The notes beneath the pieces were generated by a model. That model was not told the DNA's origin. It ran no database searches and saw only the letters and a list, made by a program, of their open reading frames with translations. A program made the translations under genes and the position numbers. DNA of 64,000 bases, from the NCBI GenBank assembly GCA_013215295.1, contig JABSOZ010000024.1, forward strand, positions 1-64,000. The letters run 5' to 3'. The stretch is from Colwellia sp. (GTDB lineage: Bacteria > Pseudomonadota > Gammaproteobacteria > Enterobacterales > Alteromonadaceae). Shown one piece after another: positions 1-8,732 of the stretch (the first letter of the stretch is position 1; every line of letters begins with the position of its first letter).

Positions 1-1
1 T

Positions 2-79
2 CCAGTTAAGCACCTACTGTTAGATTTGCATGCGGGTGGCTGGATGACATTCTCCGAGCTTGCTCGGCAAATTTAACAG
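2..79 (+). CDS. 3' end of an unidentified gene (partial)
   Basis: An open frame entering from the left edge encodes about 25 residues ending in SELARQI before a TAA stop. The start lies outside the window. The tail is too short to assign to a family, and nothing shows whether it is intact or a remnant. It lies just ahead of the integrase pseudogene on the same strand. Confidence 0.3.
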
Positions 80-310
80 TTTATTAGAAAGAAAAAGTTA
101 ATAAATAATGTGGTTCACTATTCCTTCTTTATTTAAAGTTATTAATATCACAACTTGTAAGTTAATAACAAGACTACCTTTATTATATTTCTAAATATTT
201 CAAAAGGTGCAACACCGAAAGTTTACTTATATTTGCAAAAGATCTGAACACAACCAGACCTGTATGAATACACAGCCCATGATTTAGTGTTATAAATGAA
301 AAATCTCCAT

Positions 311-727
311 TTATATTAAGCATAGTTGAGCATATGCGCAATTTAAGATACGCTAAAGACGATAGAAACCTTTATCCATTGGATTAAATATTTTATCCAT
401 TATTCGAATAAAACTGAGCTGGCATTATTTATTTCCCTCTGCTCGACTCACGCTAGACCATAAATCAAATAAACTACGACGTCATCACGTTAATGAAACA
501 GTACTCAGAAAATCTGTAATAAAGCAGCGGAAGAAGCTGATATTGAAAAGAATGTAACATGCCACCCTCCGTCATTCCTGTGCCACTCATTTATTACAGC
601 GAGGTACTGATATTCGAACAGTACAAGAACTATTAGGCCATCGTGATTTACGAAAAACACAAATTTACCCCATGTACTTGAACACGGTGAGAATGGTGTA
701 GGTAGCTCTTTATCTGACATTATTTAG
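311..727 (+). pseudogene. intI: Decayed integron integrase (IntI) with internal deletion
   Basis: The plus strand carries scattered pieces of an IntI-type tyrosine recombinase. An N-terminal piece near 323-405 reads VEHMRNLRYAK, then LYPLD and IFYPLFE after a stop, like the Y-x-x-W-I-x-x-F-I core-binding start. After about 410 the frame jumps to the catalytic domain: FPSARLTLD, LRRHHVNETVLRKSV, a frame change, [14 protein letters not shown] (expected box II HTFRHSFA is damaged), [16 protein letters not shown], then after another shift [14 protein letters not shown] and a TAG stop. Roughly the middle half of the protein is missing and at least three frame or stop lesions are visible, so it is inactive. 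IntI normally reads away from its cassettes, so any array it once served would lie to the left, outside the window. A minus-strand open frame over the same bases is only its antisense shadow. Confidence 0.85.
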
Positions 728-962
728 CAACAGACTTATCTCCTTACAATTGCTCCATCTATTCTAGCTTTGTATCTTTATCAGAAAAAGATTTCTCACA
801 AGCTTTTAGCGCCAGATATACAAAAATGTAATCAATAAACAGATTCAAAGGCAAATGATGTATTAAAGACAGAAATGCGAATACAGAGAACTAAGCTACA
901 GCGGTTATAAATAAGCGCCAATAGAAAAAGGCGACTTATTTGTTCTTTTTTCAAATGACTTA
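728..962. other. Intergenic region with a hairpin terminator
   Basis: No gene was recognised between the integrase remnant and the XRE gene. The only clear structure is the strong hairpin at 909-951, listed separately. Confidence 0.5.
909..951 (+). terminator. Rho-independent terminator candidate
   Basis: The arm AAATAAGCGCC pairs with GGCGACTTATTT (one bulged base) across a 10-nt A-rich loop, followed by GTTCTTTTTT on the plus strand. It sits downstream of the integrase remnant and at the tail of the convergent XRE gene, so it could serve both directions. The T-run is only on the plus side. Confidence 0.65.
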
Positions 963-1430
963 CTAACTGCTTTTTGTAGACTCATGATCATACCAAATAC
1001 CATAATGGTCACCCTGCCATATAAGTCCATGGTATAAATAGGCGGTTGCAAGCATTAATATTCCTCCCGCAAGGGCTGCTTCGTCTATCATACCTAAACA
1101 ACAAAAAGCGAAGCCACTAATATGTCCAATTATTTCAATTCGACGGGCTGATTTTCTGCTCGGTTTCGTTTGCAAAAAATTAAATACAAACCAACACTTT
1201 AATACCAAAGGTAAGTTTTTCCAGTTATCTGACTTTTTATCTATCATAAATTTCTCCTGATTCAAGGTTGTTACATCAACATCGAGTGCAGCAGCAATAC
1301 ATTTAAGAGACTCTACGCTAGCATTTTTTCCACTTTCTATACGTTGTATTGTTCTAACATTTAACCCAGATATTTGAGCGAGTTGCTCCTGAGAAAAATG
1401 TCGACTAATACGTATTTGTTTAAGAATCAT
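963..1430 (-). CDS. XRE-family DNA-binding protein with C-terminal membrane segments
   Basis: 155 aa. Residues about 3-55 form a lambda-repressor/Cro-type helix-turn-helix (SQEQLAQISGLNVRTIQRIESG), the classic HTH_3 pattern. Residues about 60-100 are a linker with a basic patch, and two hydrophobic stretches (about 103-123 and 124-138) look like membrane helices. Small XRE proteins with a 2-helix membrane tail are common in Alteromonadales; the tail may tether the regulator or sense envelope state, which is inference. It stands alone, with its 3' end against the terminator hairpin. Its targets cannot be read from the sequence. Confidence 0.75.
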   Translation of the reverse strand: MILKQIRISRHFSQEQLAQISGLNVRTIQRIESGKNASVESLKCIAAALDVDVTTLNQEKFMIDKKSDNWKNLPLVLKCWFVFNFLQTKPSRKSARRIEIIGHISGFAFCCLGMIDEAALAGGILMLATAYLYHGLIWQGDHYGIWYDHESTKSS

Positions 1431-1645
1431 TAAATTTACCTCTGCACTTAAGAATCACGAGTATTCATTAATCTCTATAGTGTCGGTTACGAATTTAGCA
1501 CGACATTAACCCGACAGTCAGGGATTACGGCATTTATTTAACACTCCCGCTCGCCATTTAGTTAGCAATAAACGGTAGACTAAAATAAGTTATGAAAAAG
1601 ATAACGCCAAAGATTCATCGTCATTTTATGAAATTTATGAGCGGT

Positions 1646-1984
1646 CTAACTACTTGATGACGCAGCCGTTGAAGCGGCAATGGTTGATGCTGCGACTGCT
1701 TGTTGTGTTGCTATTTGACTTGAGATAACCGCGGCATTTTGATGCTCGCTCGCAATAATACAAGTACTGTAACCAAAACCTTTTAATGGGTTTTCCCAAT
1801 TAATAGCACCATCCGTGGCGTTTAAGCTAAACAAGTGACCACCTGAATAAGCAAATATACTGCCATTTTCGTAATACACATTGGTTATGCTTGAACTTTT
1901 AAGTTTTGTTTTCCAGACCTGCTCCCCCGTCTTTTTATCTAAACAAACAACATGATTACTGATACCTAAAAATAATTTTTCCAT
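1646..1984 (-). CDS. Small PQQ-like beta-propeller repeat protein
   Basis: About 112 aa from the preferred ATG, which has a good ribosome site (CGGAGAAATTT just upstream); a longer reading from 2017 adds 11 residues without such a site. The sequence has two PQQ/quinoprotein-type blades: VVCLDKKTGEQVWK and LFSLNATDGAINWE, each a strand followed by A/T-x-x-G-x-x-x-W. A full propeller needs 6-8 blades, so this is either a small stand-alone repeat protein or a fragment. The C-terminus is a low-complexity Ala/Ser/Thr tail. No signal peptide is visible. Function unknown. Confidence 0.6.
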   Translation of the reverse strand: MEKLFLGISNHVVCLDKKTGEQVWKTKLKSSSITNVYYENGSIFAYSGGHLFSLNATDGAINWENPLKGFGYSTCIIASEHQNAAVISSQIATQQAVAASTIAASTAASSSS

Positions 1985-2083
1985 AAATTTCTCCGAAGCT
2001 AATTCGCTAATAGTCATTTAATGTTTTGGGCTAAAATGGCTTTGAGCTAAATTCTCATTTCATTGACCATTTTGCACTAAGTG

Positions 2084-2641
2084 TCATAATTCACTGTATT
2101 CTGGCTTAAGTAAACCAAAACACTTAAGGTCGTGAAACTGGTTTTTCCAATAGCCACTTTGCCTGCGTATACCTTCCTCTTTAAAGCCGACTTTGAGTAA
2201 AAGAGACTCTGAGGCAGAATTCCCTGGAACAGTATCACCTTGAATGCGATTCAATGCACCACAGGGTAACTCACCTAAAAAGGCTGATTGAATAATGCGA
2301 TGCACTGCCTCAGTTGTGTAACCATTGCCCCAATACTTTGGCAATAAGTCGTAACCTATCACTGCATTTTTCATTTTAGGGTTCCAAGTATTAAAACCAC
2401 AAGTCCCTATTAATTGATTTGTTTCTGCTAAACGTATTGCCCAGCGAATACCAGAGTTTTCTTTAAATCGATCGTTAAAAAACGTGATCAAATTACGCGC
2501 TTGCGTCAACTCAGTGAACGCTTCTAGATCATAATACTCAACGACTGAGTTGTCCGAGAATAGATTAAATAGACTACTTGCATCATCTTGTGTTAATTCA
2601 TCAAATCTTAAACGATTTGTTTTTAGTACTGGAAATAACAT
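2084..2641 (-). CDS. GNAT N-acetyltransferase, RimJ/RimL-like
   Basis: 185 aa, the usual size for the Acetyltransf_3 (RimJ/RimL) group. The N-terminus LKTNRLRFDELTQDDASSLF is the typical first strand and helix. The acetyl-CoA loop is seen in YWGNGYTTEAV (about residues 98-108), and the ending LLKVGFKEEG matches the final strand-helix. These enzymes acetylate amino groups on proteins, antibiotics or small molecules; the substrate cannot be inferred. It lies head-to-tail with the SDR gene upstream, 87 bp away, and could be co-transcribed with it. Confidence 0.85.
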   Translation of the reverse strand: MLFPVLKTNRLRFDELTQDDASSLFNLFSDNSVVEYYDLEAFTELTQARNLITFFNDRFKENSGIRWAIRLAETNQLIGTCGFNTWNPKMKNAVIGYDLLPKYWGNGYTTEAVHRIIQSAFLGELPCGALNRIQGDTVPGNSASESLLLKVGFKEEGIRRQSGYWKNQFHDLKCFGLLKPEYSEL

Positions 2642-2728
2642 TAAAGCTCCTTAATTATAGATACCACCTCATTATTTGGTATGAGCAAACAAGTCATAGG
2701 TTTGGTAATTCTATATTTATTTATATTT

Positions 2729-3475
2729 TTACTTTCCGCCAGCCAAATCTATAAAGGTACCAGTAATATAGGATGCTTCATCATCTAACAAATAAGCGAT
2801 GGCCGATGCAACTTCAGACGGTTGCCCACCTCGTTGCAGAGGAATATTTTCTTTTACTCTATTAATACGATCAGGCTCTCCGCCATCAGCATGCATATCC
2901 GTGTGAATGAATCCTGGTCTCACACAATTAACACGAATGTTTTCACTGGCCACTTCTAATGATAAACCTGTTGTTAACGTATCAATCGCACCTTTACTCG
3001 CGGCATAGTCAATGTACTCGTGAGGAGCGCCTAAACGTGAAGCCGCCGATGACACATTTACTATAGCGCCTCCTTTACCGCCATGTTGAGTAGACATTCG
3101 CTTAATCGCTTCACGACAACAGAGAAAGTAACTCGTTACATTAGTTGTAAGTATGCTATTTATTCTTAACGCGGTTAAATCTTCAACTCGGCTCTGGGGA
3201 AATAATACGCCAACGTTATTCACTAGGTGGGTTAATGCACCTAAATCTTGGTCAATTTCCTGAAAAAGGCGCATAACATCACTTTCTTTAGATACATCAG
3301 CCTTTACTGAAATAGCCTGTACACCATAACTTTTAACTTGTGCTAAAACTTGAGCAGCAGCGTCAGTATTTGATTTATAATTAATACAAATGTTATATCC
3401 TTTTGCGGCTAGATATAATGCTGTTGCAGCACCAATACCGCGACTTCCTCCTGTGATCAATGCTACTTTTGACAT
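2729..3475 (-). CDS. Short-chain dehydrogenase/reductase (SDR)
   Basis: 248 aa, full length for a classical SDR. Visible motifs are TGGSRGIG (8-15, dinucleotide binding), NNVG (86-89), the catalytic serine in NVSSA (142-143) and Y157-x-x-x-K161 in YAASK. The end YITGTFIDLAGGK is typical of FabG-like oxidoreductases. The residues at the end of the second strand (NYKSN) suggest NADP(H). It reduces a carbonyl or oxidises an alcohol; with no pathway neighbours the substrate is open. It is flanked by two acetyltransferases on the same strand. Confidence 0.9.
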   Translation of the reverse strand: MSKVALITGGSRGIGAATALYLAAKGYNICINYKSNTDAAAQVLAQVKSYGVQAISVKADVSKESDVMRLFQEIDQDLGALTHLVNNVGVLFPQSRVEDLTALRINSILTTNVTSYFLCCREAIKRMSTQHGGKGGAIVNVSSAASRLGAPHEYIDYAASKGAIDTLTTGLSLEVASENIRVNCVRPGFIHTDMHADGGEPDRINRVKENIPLQRGGQPSEVASAIAYLLDDEASYITGTFIDLAGGK

Positions 3476-3637
3476 TTGTACTTTCCTTGTTTCTTGTTAT
3501 TCTCGATACCCGCTTTGGTTAACATAATACGTTTGATCCTATTATATTGTCCATCAACAGCATTCATTTTATGTTTTTTGAAAAACGGGGGATAAGTTGT
3601 ACAGTTCTGTTAGCCTTCGAACATATGACCTACAAAA

Positions 3638-4201
3638 TCAACTAACATCAAGTCGCCAATTAAATTGCTCAACGGTTTCACTGACTTTAATGAAAGCATT
3701 TTTTTCGAGGATAGTATAAGAAGCAACATTCGTTTTATCTGTTGAGGCGATTACTGCTTTTACATTCTTTTGTTTTGCCGCCCAATTAATCATGCCTTCT
3801 ACGGCTTCTGTCATATAGCCTTTTCCTTGATGCTGCTCATAAGTTCCGTAGCCAATCTCAACTTCACCCAGCGAATTAGGCTCCCCTTGAAAGCAAACAT
3901 CAGCCACCGACCTATTTTCTCTTTTATCAATAACAGTCCATAAAGTGGAATATAAATAATTTTTATTTTCATCTTGTAAACAAGGCATGATTGATTGTGC
4001 TAAGGCATCTTTTAATTCGGGCGAGAGTACCATTGACGAAGGGTTTAGTGCTAATTCTTCTTCTAAAGATTGATCGTTTTTAATGTACTTCAACATTTGT
4101 TGATACGTTAAAGGCGTTAACGTTAATCTGGGTGTTTCTATCACGTTTGTTATTCTCTTTCTCGTTGGTTTGGTATTTATATAAACGTTCGAATTATACA
4201 C
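3638..4201 (-). CDS. GNAT N-acetyltransferase
   Basis: 187 aa. After a 20-residue basic N-terminus comes the RimJ-like start IETPRLTLTPLTYQQM, and the acetyl-CoA binding loop is in YEQHQGKGYMTEAV (about 123-136). The last third, VKAVIASTDKTNVASYTILEKNAF, is the usual GNAT motif B, where N and Y/S contact CoA. The true start may be slightly internal, because the first 17 residues do not resemble the family. It is distinct from the acetyltransferase at 2.1 kb, and the substrate is unknown. Confidence 0.8.
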   Translation of the reverse strand: MYNSNVYINTKPTRKRITNVIETPRLTLTPLTYQQMLKYIKNDQSLEEELALNPSSMVLSPELKDALAQSIMPCLQDENKNYLYSTLWTVIDKRENRSVADVCFQGEPNSLGEVEIGYGTYEQHQGKGYMTEAVEGMINWAAKQKNVKAVIASTDKTNVASYTILEKNAFIKVSETVEQFNWRLDVS

Positions 4202-4299
4202 TGAACTGTTTTATGTGAACAATGTGTGCTGATACATTTTTGCAGCACATTACAGTTACTATAATGTATAACGACTTTAGTTTCTTTGCTGAACGGGTG

Positions 4300-5031
4300 T
4301 TATTGTTTGTCGGGCTGGCGATATACTCTGGGGCTTCGTCCAAAGTGCTTTCTAAAACGGTCACTAAAAGCTGAGAGGTTTTGATAACCAACAGATTCAG
4401 CAATAGTTGTTATCGGCAATGTTGTTTGAGTAAGTAACGTTAGCGCTTTTTTCATTCTTTGATCTCTCAGATAATTTAAGGGAGTCAAACCTAATTGTTC
4501 TTTAAAAAGTGTTGATAGCTGACGCACACTTAAATGCGCTGCCATCGCGACCTGCTGTAGCGAAACGTATGTAGCTACATGGTCATCTAAGAATGTTTTA
4601 GCCAATAATATTCGTTGATCAATTTTCGAATTGCTACCTAACGATGTAGAAATCAAGTCTAATAACATCGCTAATATTTGTTCTTGATTAAGCGTTGATA
4701 CAGCGGGGTCTTGAAGTTGACAGTCAATAAAGTGAATGTAACTTTTTACCGAAGGCGTTAATGGTAAAAAAGGTGGCAACGCTCGTAAGGTGTCCGTCCA
4801 TGCCAAAGGAACATTAGCGACTATAAATCTATTCTCATCATCGGCAATAAAAGTATGTTTATTACCCGCACAAACATAAGCAACAACATCGTTATTGCCC
4901 TTAGCTTGTATACCTTCTATTTCTAATTGTAAATCACCACTGATCGGCAGTATCAGTTGGTGAAAATCATGACTATGACTTGGGCTTTCAATATTATTAC
5001 AATTAATATCTATCAATAAAGAGTGTTTCAA
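4300..5031 (-). CDS. AraC-family transcriptional regulator
   Basis: 243 aa. The N-terminal half has a cupin-like sensor (HSHDFHQLILPISG, about 18-32), a likely ligand or metal pocket. The C-terminal 100 residues carry the two AraC helix-turn-helices: VAMAAHLSVRQLSTLFKEQLG and IAESVGYQNLSAFSDRFRKHFGRSP. This layout is typical of activators that control a neighbouring transporter or enzyme gene. No such partner lies next to it: 500 bp of scarred DNA separates it from the next gene upstream. Confidence 0.88.
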   Translation of the reverse strand: MKHSLLIDINCNNIESPSHSHDFHQLILPISGDLQLEIEGIQAKGNNDVVAYVCAGNKHTFIADDENRFIVANVPLAWTDTLRALPPFLPLTPSVKSYIHFIDCQLQDPAVSTLNQEQILAMLLDLISTSLGSNSKIDQRILLAKTFLDDHVATYVSLQQVAMAAHLSVRQLSTLFKEQLGLTPLNYLRDQRMKKALTLLTQTTLPITTIAESVGYQNLSAFSDRFRKHFGRSPRVYRQPDKQ

Positions 5032-5233
5032 AGATCATTGCTCATCAAATACAAATGTGAATTACTTTATTCATTGTAAACTATTTTTATTAAGTAAAGT
5101 TCAAAGTAAAAATGCAAAAAACAAAGAGGTCTGCTTTCAGTAGTCTGAGTTATTTGCTCTGTGTTAAAGCAAATAGGCTAAAAAGCAGGAGGATAAAATT
5201 AACTTTATTTTTAATTCCGTTAATGTCGCCGCG

Positions 5234-5371
5234 TTAGCTTTTATTGTTCATCGCTGCAGCAATCATCTTGAAAAAAGCGATAACTGCTTGTAACTTGTCA
5301 TAATTTGCAACGCAATATACAGTACGCCCTTCACGCCTTTGTATAATGAGATCAGCGGACACTAGCTCGAT
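5234..5371 (-). pseudogene. C-terminal scar of an ArsR-family repressor
   Basis: Read on the minus strand, 46 codons encode IELVSADLIIQRREGRTVYC followed by VANYDKLQAVIAFF, then a stop. This is the wing and final helix of an ArsR/SmtB winged-helix repressor. The recognition helix and everything before it are missing: upstream the frame runs into unrelated sequence that codes better on the other strand. Confidence 0.65.
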
Positions 5372-5373
5372 AT

Positions 5374-5496
5374 ATGATTGCCGTTGGCGCCGTATTACAC
5401 GGTTACCAACCCCAAAATGCTTTTGAAAACTTAAATGGATATAGCGTGGTAGTCATCATTCCACTGGCCATTAATGTTTACCTTTTTCTGCTTTAA
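5374..5496 (+). pseudogene. Tail fragment of a small membrane protein
   Basis: A 40-codon open frame (MIAVGAVLHGYQPQNAF, then GYSVVVIIPLAINVYLFLL before the stop) starts within a few bases of the ArsR scar. It looks like a hydrophobic loop and final membrane helix of a larger protein. Together with the ArsR piece it suggests a deletion that joined two genes. The family is not recognised, and a genuine tiny ORF cannot be ruled out. Confidence 0.35.
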
Positions 5497-5546
5497 ATAT
5501 CACTTGTAAAATTAGATGAATACACTTGATGACGAGCGTATTTAAT

Positions 5547-7196
5547 TCAACGATTACTTTTAGTGAAACGTAAATTCTTGATGTTTTTTAGAGAGAGAGA
5601 CAACAAAGTTTTATCACCTTGGCTGGCAATCGAAAGTGTTGATAGGTTTTCTTGATCAAGCCAAATTTTTCCCTTGGTATGTAGATATGCTATTTCACCA
5701 ATTTTATCAATTTTGATTAATATTCCTGTTTCGCTTTTTGACAAAGTAATACCGCCTACTCCGTCTTCACTGGTATATTGACCAAAGTGTTTACTACTCA
5801 TTTTTACTTCGGGTTCAAATACTAATTTTTCAAATTCGCCACTGAGTATTGTGCTATTAAATATCAATGTATTGGTAGAAAATGAGAAGGTATTATTTTG
5901 TTTAAAACCGACATCCTTGAACAACATATTTTCTGAATCATAAAATAATTTTGCATACGCAGAATTTGCCGGTGAAACATAGTACAAAGAGCCTTTGTGA
6001 AAGCGAATATCGATTATTTCATTCAACGTTTTATTAAAATAAGTGCCTGCAAATGATTTCAATAGACTAACTTTATCAACGTCACTATTGTCATTTTTAC
6101 TTTTATTATCGCTTTCACTTTTATCTACGTCAGCCCAATTTAATAAGGCCGCGGCAATTTCGTAATTCATTTTGTTAGTTGAAATATCAGCTCGATTGCA
6201 CAAAGAAGTAATCGATAATTGCTTATCAGGATAAACACTGAAACCTTGACGCCAGTTTTCATAATAACCCGCATGTTGATAAACTAAATCACCGTTAAGG
6301 GTTTCTTTAAATAATCCGGCAAAATAATTAACGTCGCCGCCATTTGTTGATTTAACATAAGGTGTTAATGGTTCAAAAAACGCGGTGATATTTAAATTAA
6401 GCAGATGATTAGCCCATGTTGAAAAATCGCGGGCTGTCGTTACAATATGACCCGGGCCTATAATGTTTGAATGCGTACGCATGGCAACAAAGTTACCTGA
6501 CTCTTCAATCATATACCCGTCAGCCCTATTTTCGATAATACGTTTATAATCATCAAGATATTCGGTATTATTCATACCAACTTTTTTAAAAACCTCTTGT
6601 TTCATATACTGATGAAATGACTTTTTAGTGACACTTTCAACAACTTTTGTCAGTAAAAAATAGCCACCATTTGAATATAAATATCGGCTGTTAGCTGCAA
6701 AATCGACAATTGAAGATTGCAGCACGTCAGTGACTAACTCGGGCTGATATTCGTCAAACAAACTTTTACCCATTAATTCGAAAATGGCCCAGTGTGATTT
6801 CACGCCAGAGGTATGATTTAACAATTGATAAACTTTAATATCGGTGAAGTTGGTAAACTCAGGAATATACTTTTCAAGGTTATCATCCAAGTTTAACTTG
6901 CCTTGTTTTACAAGTTGTAATACTGCATAGCCTAGAAACTGTTTACTGGTTGAAGCGGTAAGCATTTTTGTGTCAGGGGTAAGACTTGTACCATATTCCA
7001 AACTAGCGAGTCCTTTAGCATTGAAGTAGCTATTAACGCCATCGGTCACAACAACACTACAACCTGGTTCATTGGGTTTTATAGTGTTATTGAGAATTTC
7101 AGTCACTGTATTAAAAATATCGGCGTGGGCAAAAGCAATTGTTGGTATGCATACCCATGCGAATAACAGGGTATTGAGGTATGTTTTATATTTCAA
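5547..7196 (-). CDS. Secreted serine hydrolase, beta-lactamase class C fold
   Basis: 549 aa with an N-terminal signal peptide (hydrophobic LLFAWVCIPTIAFA, cleavage near 23). The penicillin-binding/class C fold covers about 30-355: S82-T-S-K85 is the nucleophile motif, Y174-S-N176 the second motif, and YQHAGYY near 310 the third (HxG). The remaining 180 residues form a beta-rich C-terminal domain seen in many esterase/peptidase members of this family. Likely roles are a periplasmic D-amino peptidase, esterase or beta-lactam-like hydrolase; true beta-lactamase activity is unproven. It stands alone on the minus strand. Confidence 0.85.
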   Translation of the reverse strand: MKYKTYLNTLLFAWVCIPTIAFAHADIFNTVTEILNNTIKPNEPGCSVVVTDGVNSYFNAKGLASLEYGTSLTPDTKMLTASTSKQFLGYAVLQLVKQGKLNLDDNLEKYIPEFTNFTDIKVYQLLNHTSGVKSHWAIFELMGKSLFDEYQPELVTDVLQSSIVDFAANSRYLYSNGGYFLLTKVVESVTKKSFHQYMKQEVFKKVGMNNTEYLDDYKRIIENRADGYMIEESGNFVAMRTHSNIIGPGHIVTTARDFSTWANHLLNLNITAFFEPLTPYVKSTNGGDVNYFAGLFKETLNGDLVYQHAGYYENWRQGFSVYPDKQLSITSLCNRADISTNKMNYEIAAALLNWADVDKSESDNKSKNDNSDVDKVSLLKSFAGTYFNKTLNEIIDIRFHKGSLYYVSPANSAYAKLFYDSENMLFKDVGFKQNNTFSFSTNTLIFNSTILSGEFEKLVFEPEVKMSSKHFGQYTSEDGVGGITLSKSETGILIKIDKIGEIAYLHTKGKIWLDQENLSTLSIASQGDKTLLSLSLKNIKNLRFTKSNR

Positions 7197-7356
7197 TTTT
7201 CTTTCCTATTTTCATCAGCAAATTAGCGCATTAATTAGGATGCTAGCTTAACTTAAGTGTTGAAATTAGGTGACGTCATTCATACGTCATAGTGCCGCCA
7301 AAGCAGTGACAAGCACATGAAAACCCTACTATGTAGAAGCATTAAGAAATATAGAC

Positions 7357-8685
7357 TTAATTTCCCTTGTGTTTATAAAATCTCGATAACGCCTCAAAGT
7401 AACCCGGTATCATAACAAGTGCATGGGGTAATGAATAATAACTAACTTTTGAATCTAGGTTATCAACCTGATTATTTACAACAAAAGATTCAACTTGTTT
7501 AAATAACTCGCGCATTTTTCCACCTTCTAAACCAAGGTTTAGATAGATGAATTTTTTATCAGAGACCTGTTCATTCAGGCCATTTTTAAAAGACATAACG
7601 GATGAATTTGAATCTTCAAAAGAAGGGCTAAAGCAGAAGTAACCGTCAAAAACCTCCCGATGTTCCGTAAAACTATAAGCGGTATACAAGGCACCATAAG
7701 AATGTCCGGCAAGAAATTTACGGTTTCCTGTGCGAAATTTATCAGTTATATTTGGGATAAGTTCATTCTCAAGAAACAATTGAAATTGTGCAGCTTCTCC
7801 AGAAGTTTTCCTGCCATCGACAGCCACCGCGCCTTTACGTCTAAAATCCCGTTGACGCATGCCTTGTCCATCAATTGCAACAACTATGATGTCAGGAATA
7901 ATCCCTAAACTGGCTAATATTTTTGCCGTAGCTGCCGCAAGGTAATTATGCTGTGGGTTTTCACCGTCCAAGGTATATAAAACATCATAGGATTTATCAT
8001 CGTCAACATATCCTGATGGCAAGAATACGCTGACCTTACGCTGTTCTTTGAGTACTTTCGAAGACAAAACTACCGTTTTTTTATTTTCAGAGAGTTCAAC
8101 AAACAACATCGCCCCGCCAATAAATAGCCCTGCCGATAGCAGACAAAAAGTAATGAATATAGATTTAACGCTCGGTAACTTTGAAAACCAATATGGCCTT
8201 TCAACAGACTCTGAATTTATAGGTGACGTTTTGGAAGATCTCTTTTTTATTAAAGACAAAAATATGATGAGGGTACTTGCAAATAGATGTTTAAAAAAAG
8301 AAACAACATCATACCAAAGTGGCATGCCGCAAACCCCAACACAGTCTAATCCGCCTAATTCAATGTAGTAAAATACCAGTCCTGTTATCCCAACCGGTAA
8401 AGCAGCCACAAGAGGATGAAATGTTGTATACCTTATTGCCAAATAACTGCCTAATGCATAGAGCGAAAATGTCAGCATTATTTCGGTTAGATAAAAGCTA
8501 TTTCCAACGCTATACGGGGCTGTATCAATGAAAATCCCCAGCAAATTGAATACACTAAACCAAGCAATCGTCACAGTAAGCGCACATAGAGTTAGCACTA
8601 TTATTATATTTTTAATGGCGTTCAAATTTGGACCTATTTGTCTTAGTTTATTGTTGTTATAAATAACGGGATTAATTCGCGTCAT
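7357..8685 (-). CDS. Membrane-anchored esterase of the IroE/Fes-like alpha/beta-hydrolase family
   Basis: 442 aa. The N-terminal ~195 residues contain about five hydrophobic helices (for example IIIVLTLCALTVTIAWFSVF and a segment near 175-195). The rest is a putative esterase domain: VSVFLPSGY, DGENPQHNY, then the nucleophile elbow GHSYGALY, with the catalytic His probably in LPHALVM near the C-terminus. The catalytic domain is likely periplasmic. Related enzymes cleave siderophore or acyl esters. It is one of three proteins of this fold within 10 kb (see 13829 and 15394). Confidence 0.8.
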   Translation of the reverse strand: MTRINPVIYNNNKLRQIGPNLNAIKNIIIVLTLCALTVTIAWFSVFNLLGIFIDTAPYSVGNSFYLTEIMLTFSLYALGSYLAIRYTTFHPLVAALPVGITGLVFYYIELGGLDCVGVCGMPLWYDVVSFFKHLFASTLIIFLSLIKKRSSKTSPINSESVERPYWFSKLPSVKSIFITFCLLSAGLFIGGAMLFVELSENKKTVVLSSKVLKEQRKVSVFLPSGYVDDDKSYDVLYTLDGENPQHNYLAAATAKILASLGIIPDIIVVAIDGQGMRQRDFRRKGAVAVDGRKTSGEAAQFQLFLENELIPNITDKFRTGNRKFLAGHSYGALYTAYSFTEHREVFDGYFCFSPSFEDSNSSVMSFKNGLNEQVSDKKFIYLNLGLEGGKMRELFKQVESFVVNNQVDNLDSKVSYYSLPHALVMIPGYFEALSRFYKHKGN

Positions 8686-8732
8686 TATTTAAATAATGAT
8701 CTTTGAATCTTACACGACTGCTAGCTAAAGTA

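Noticed and set aside
505-720. A 71-codon minus-strand frame
   Set aside because: It is the antisense of the integrase catalytic-domain remnant, whose plus-strand motifs are clear.
5547-7196. A true class C beta-lactamase
   Set aside because: The S-x-x-K, Y-x-N and HxG motifs fit, but the long C-terminal domain and HxG in place of KTG are typical of related esterases and peptidases.
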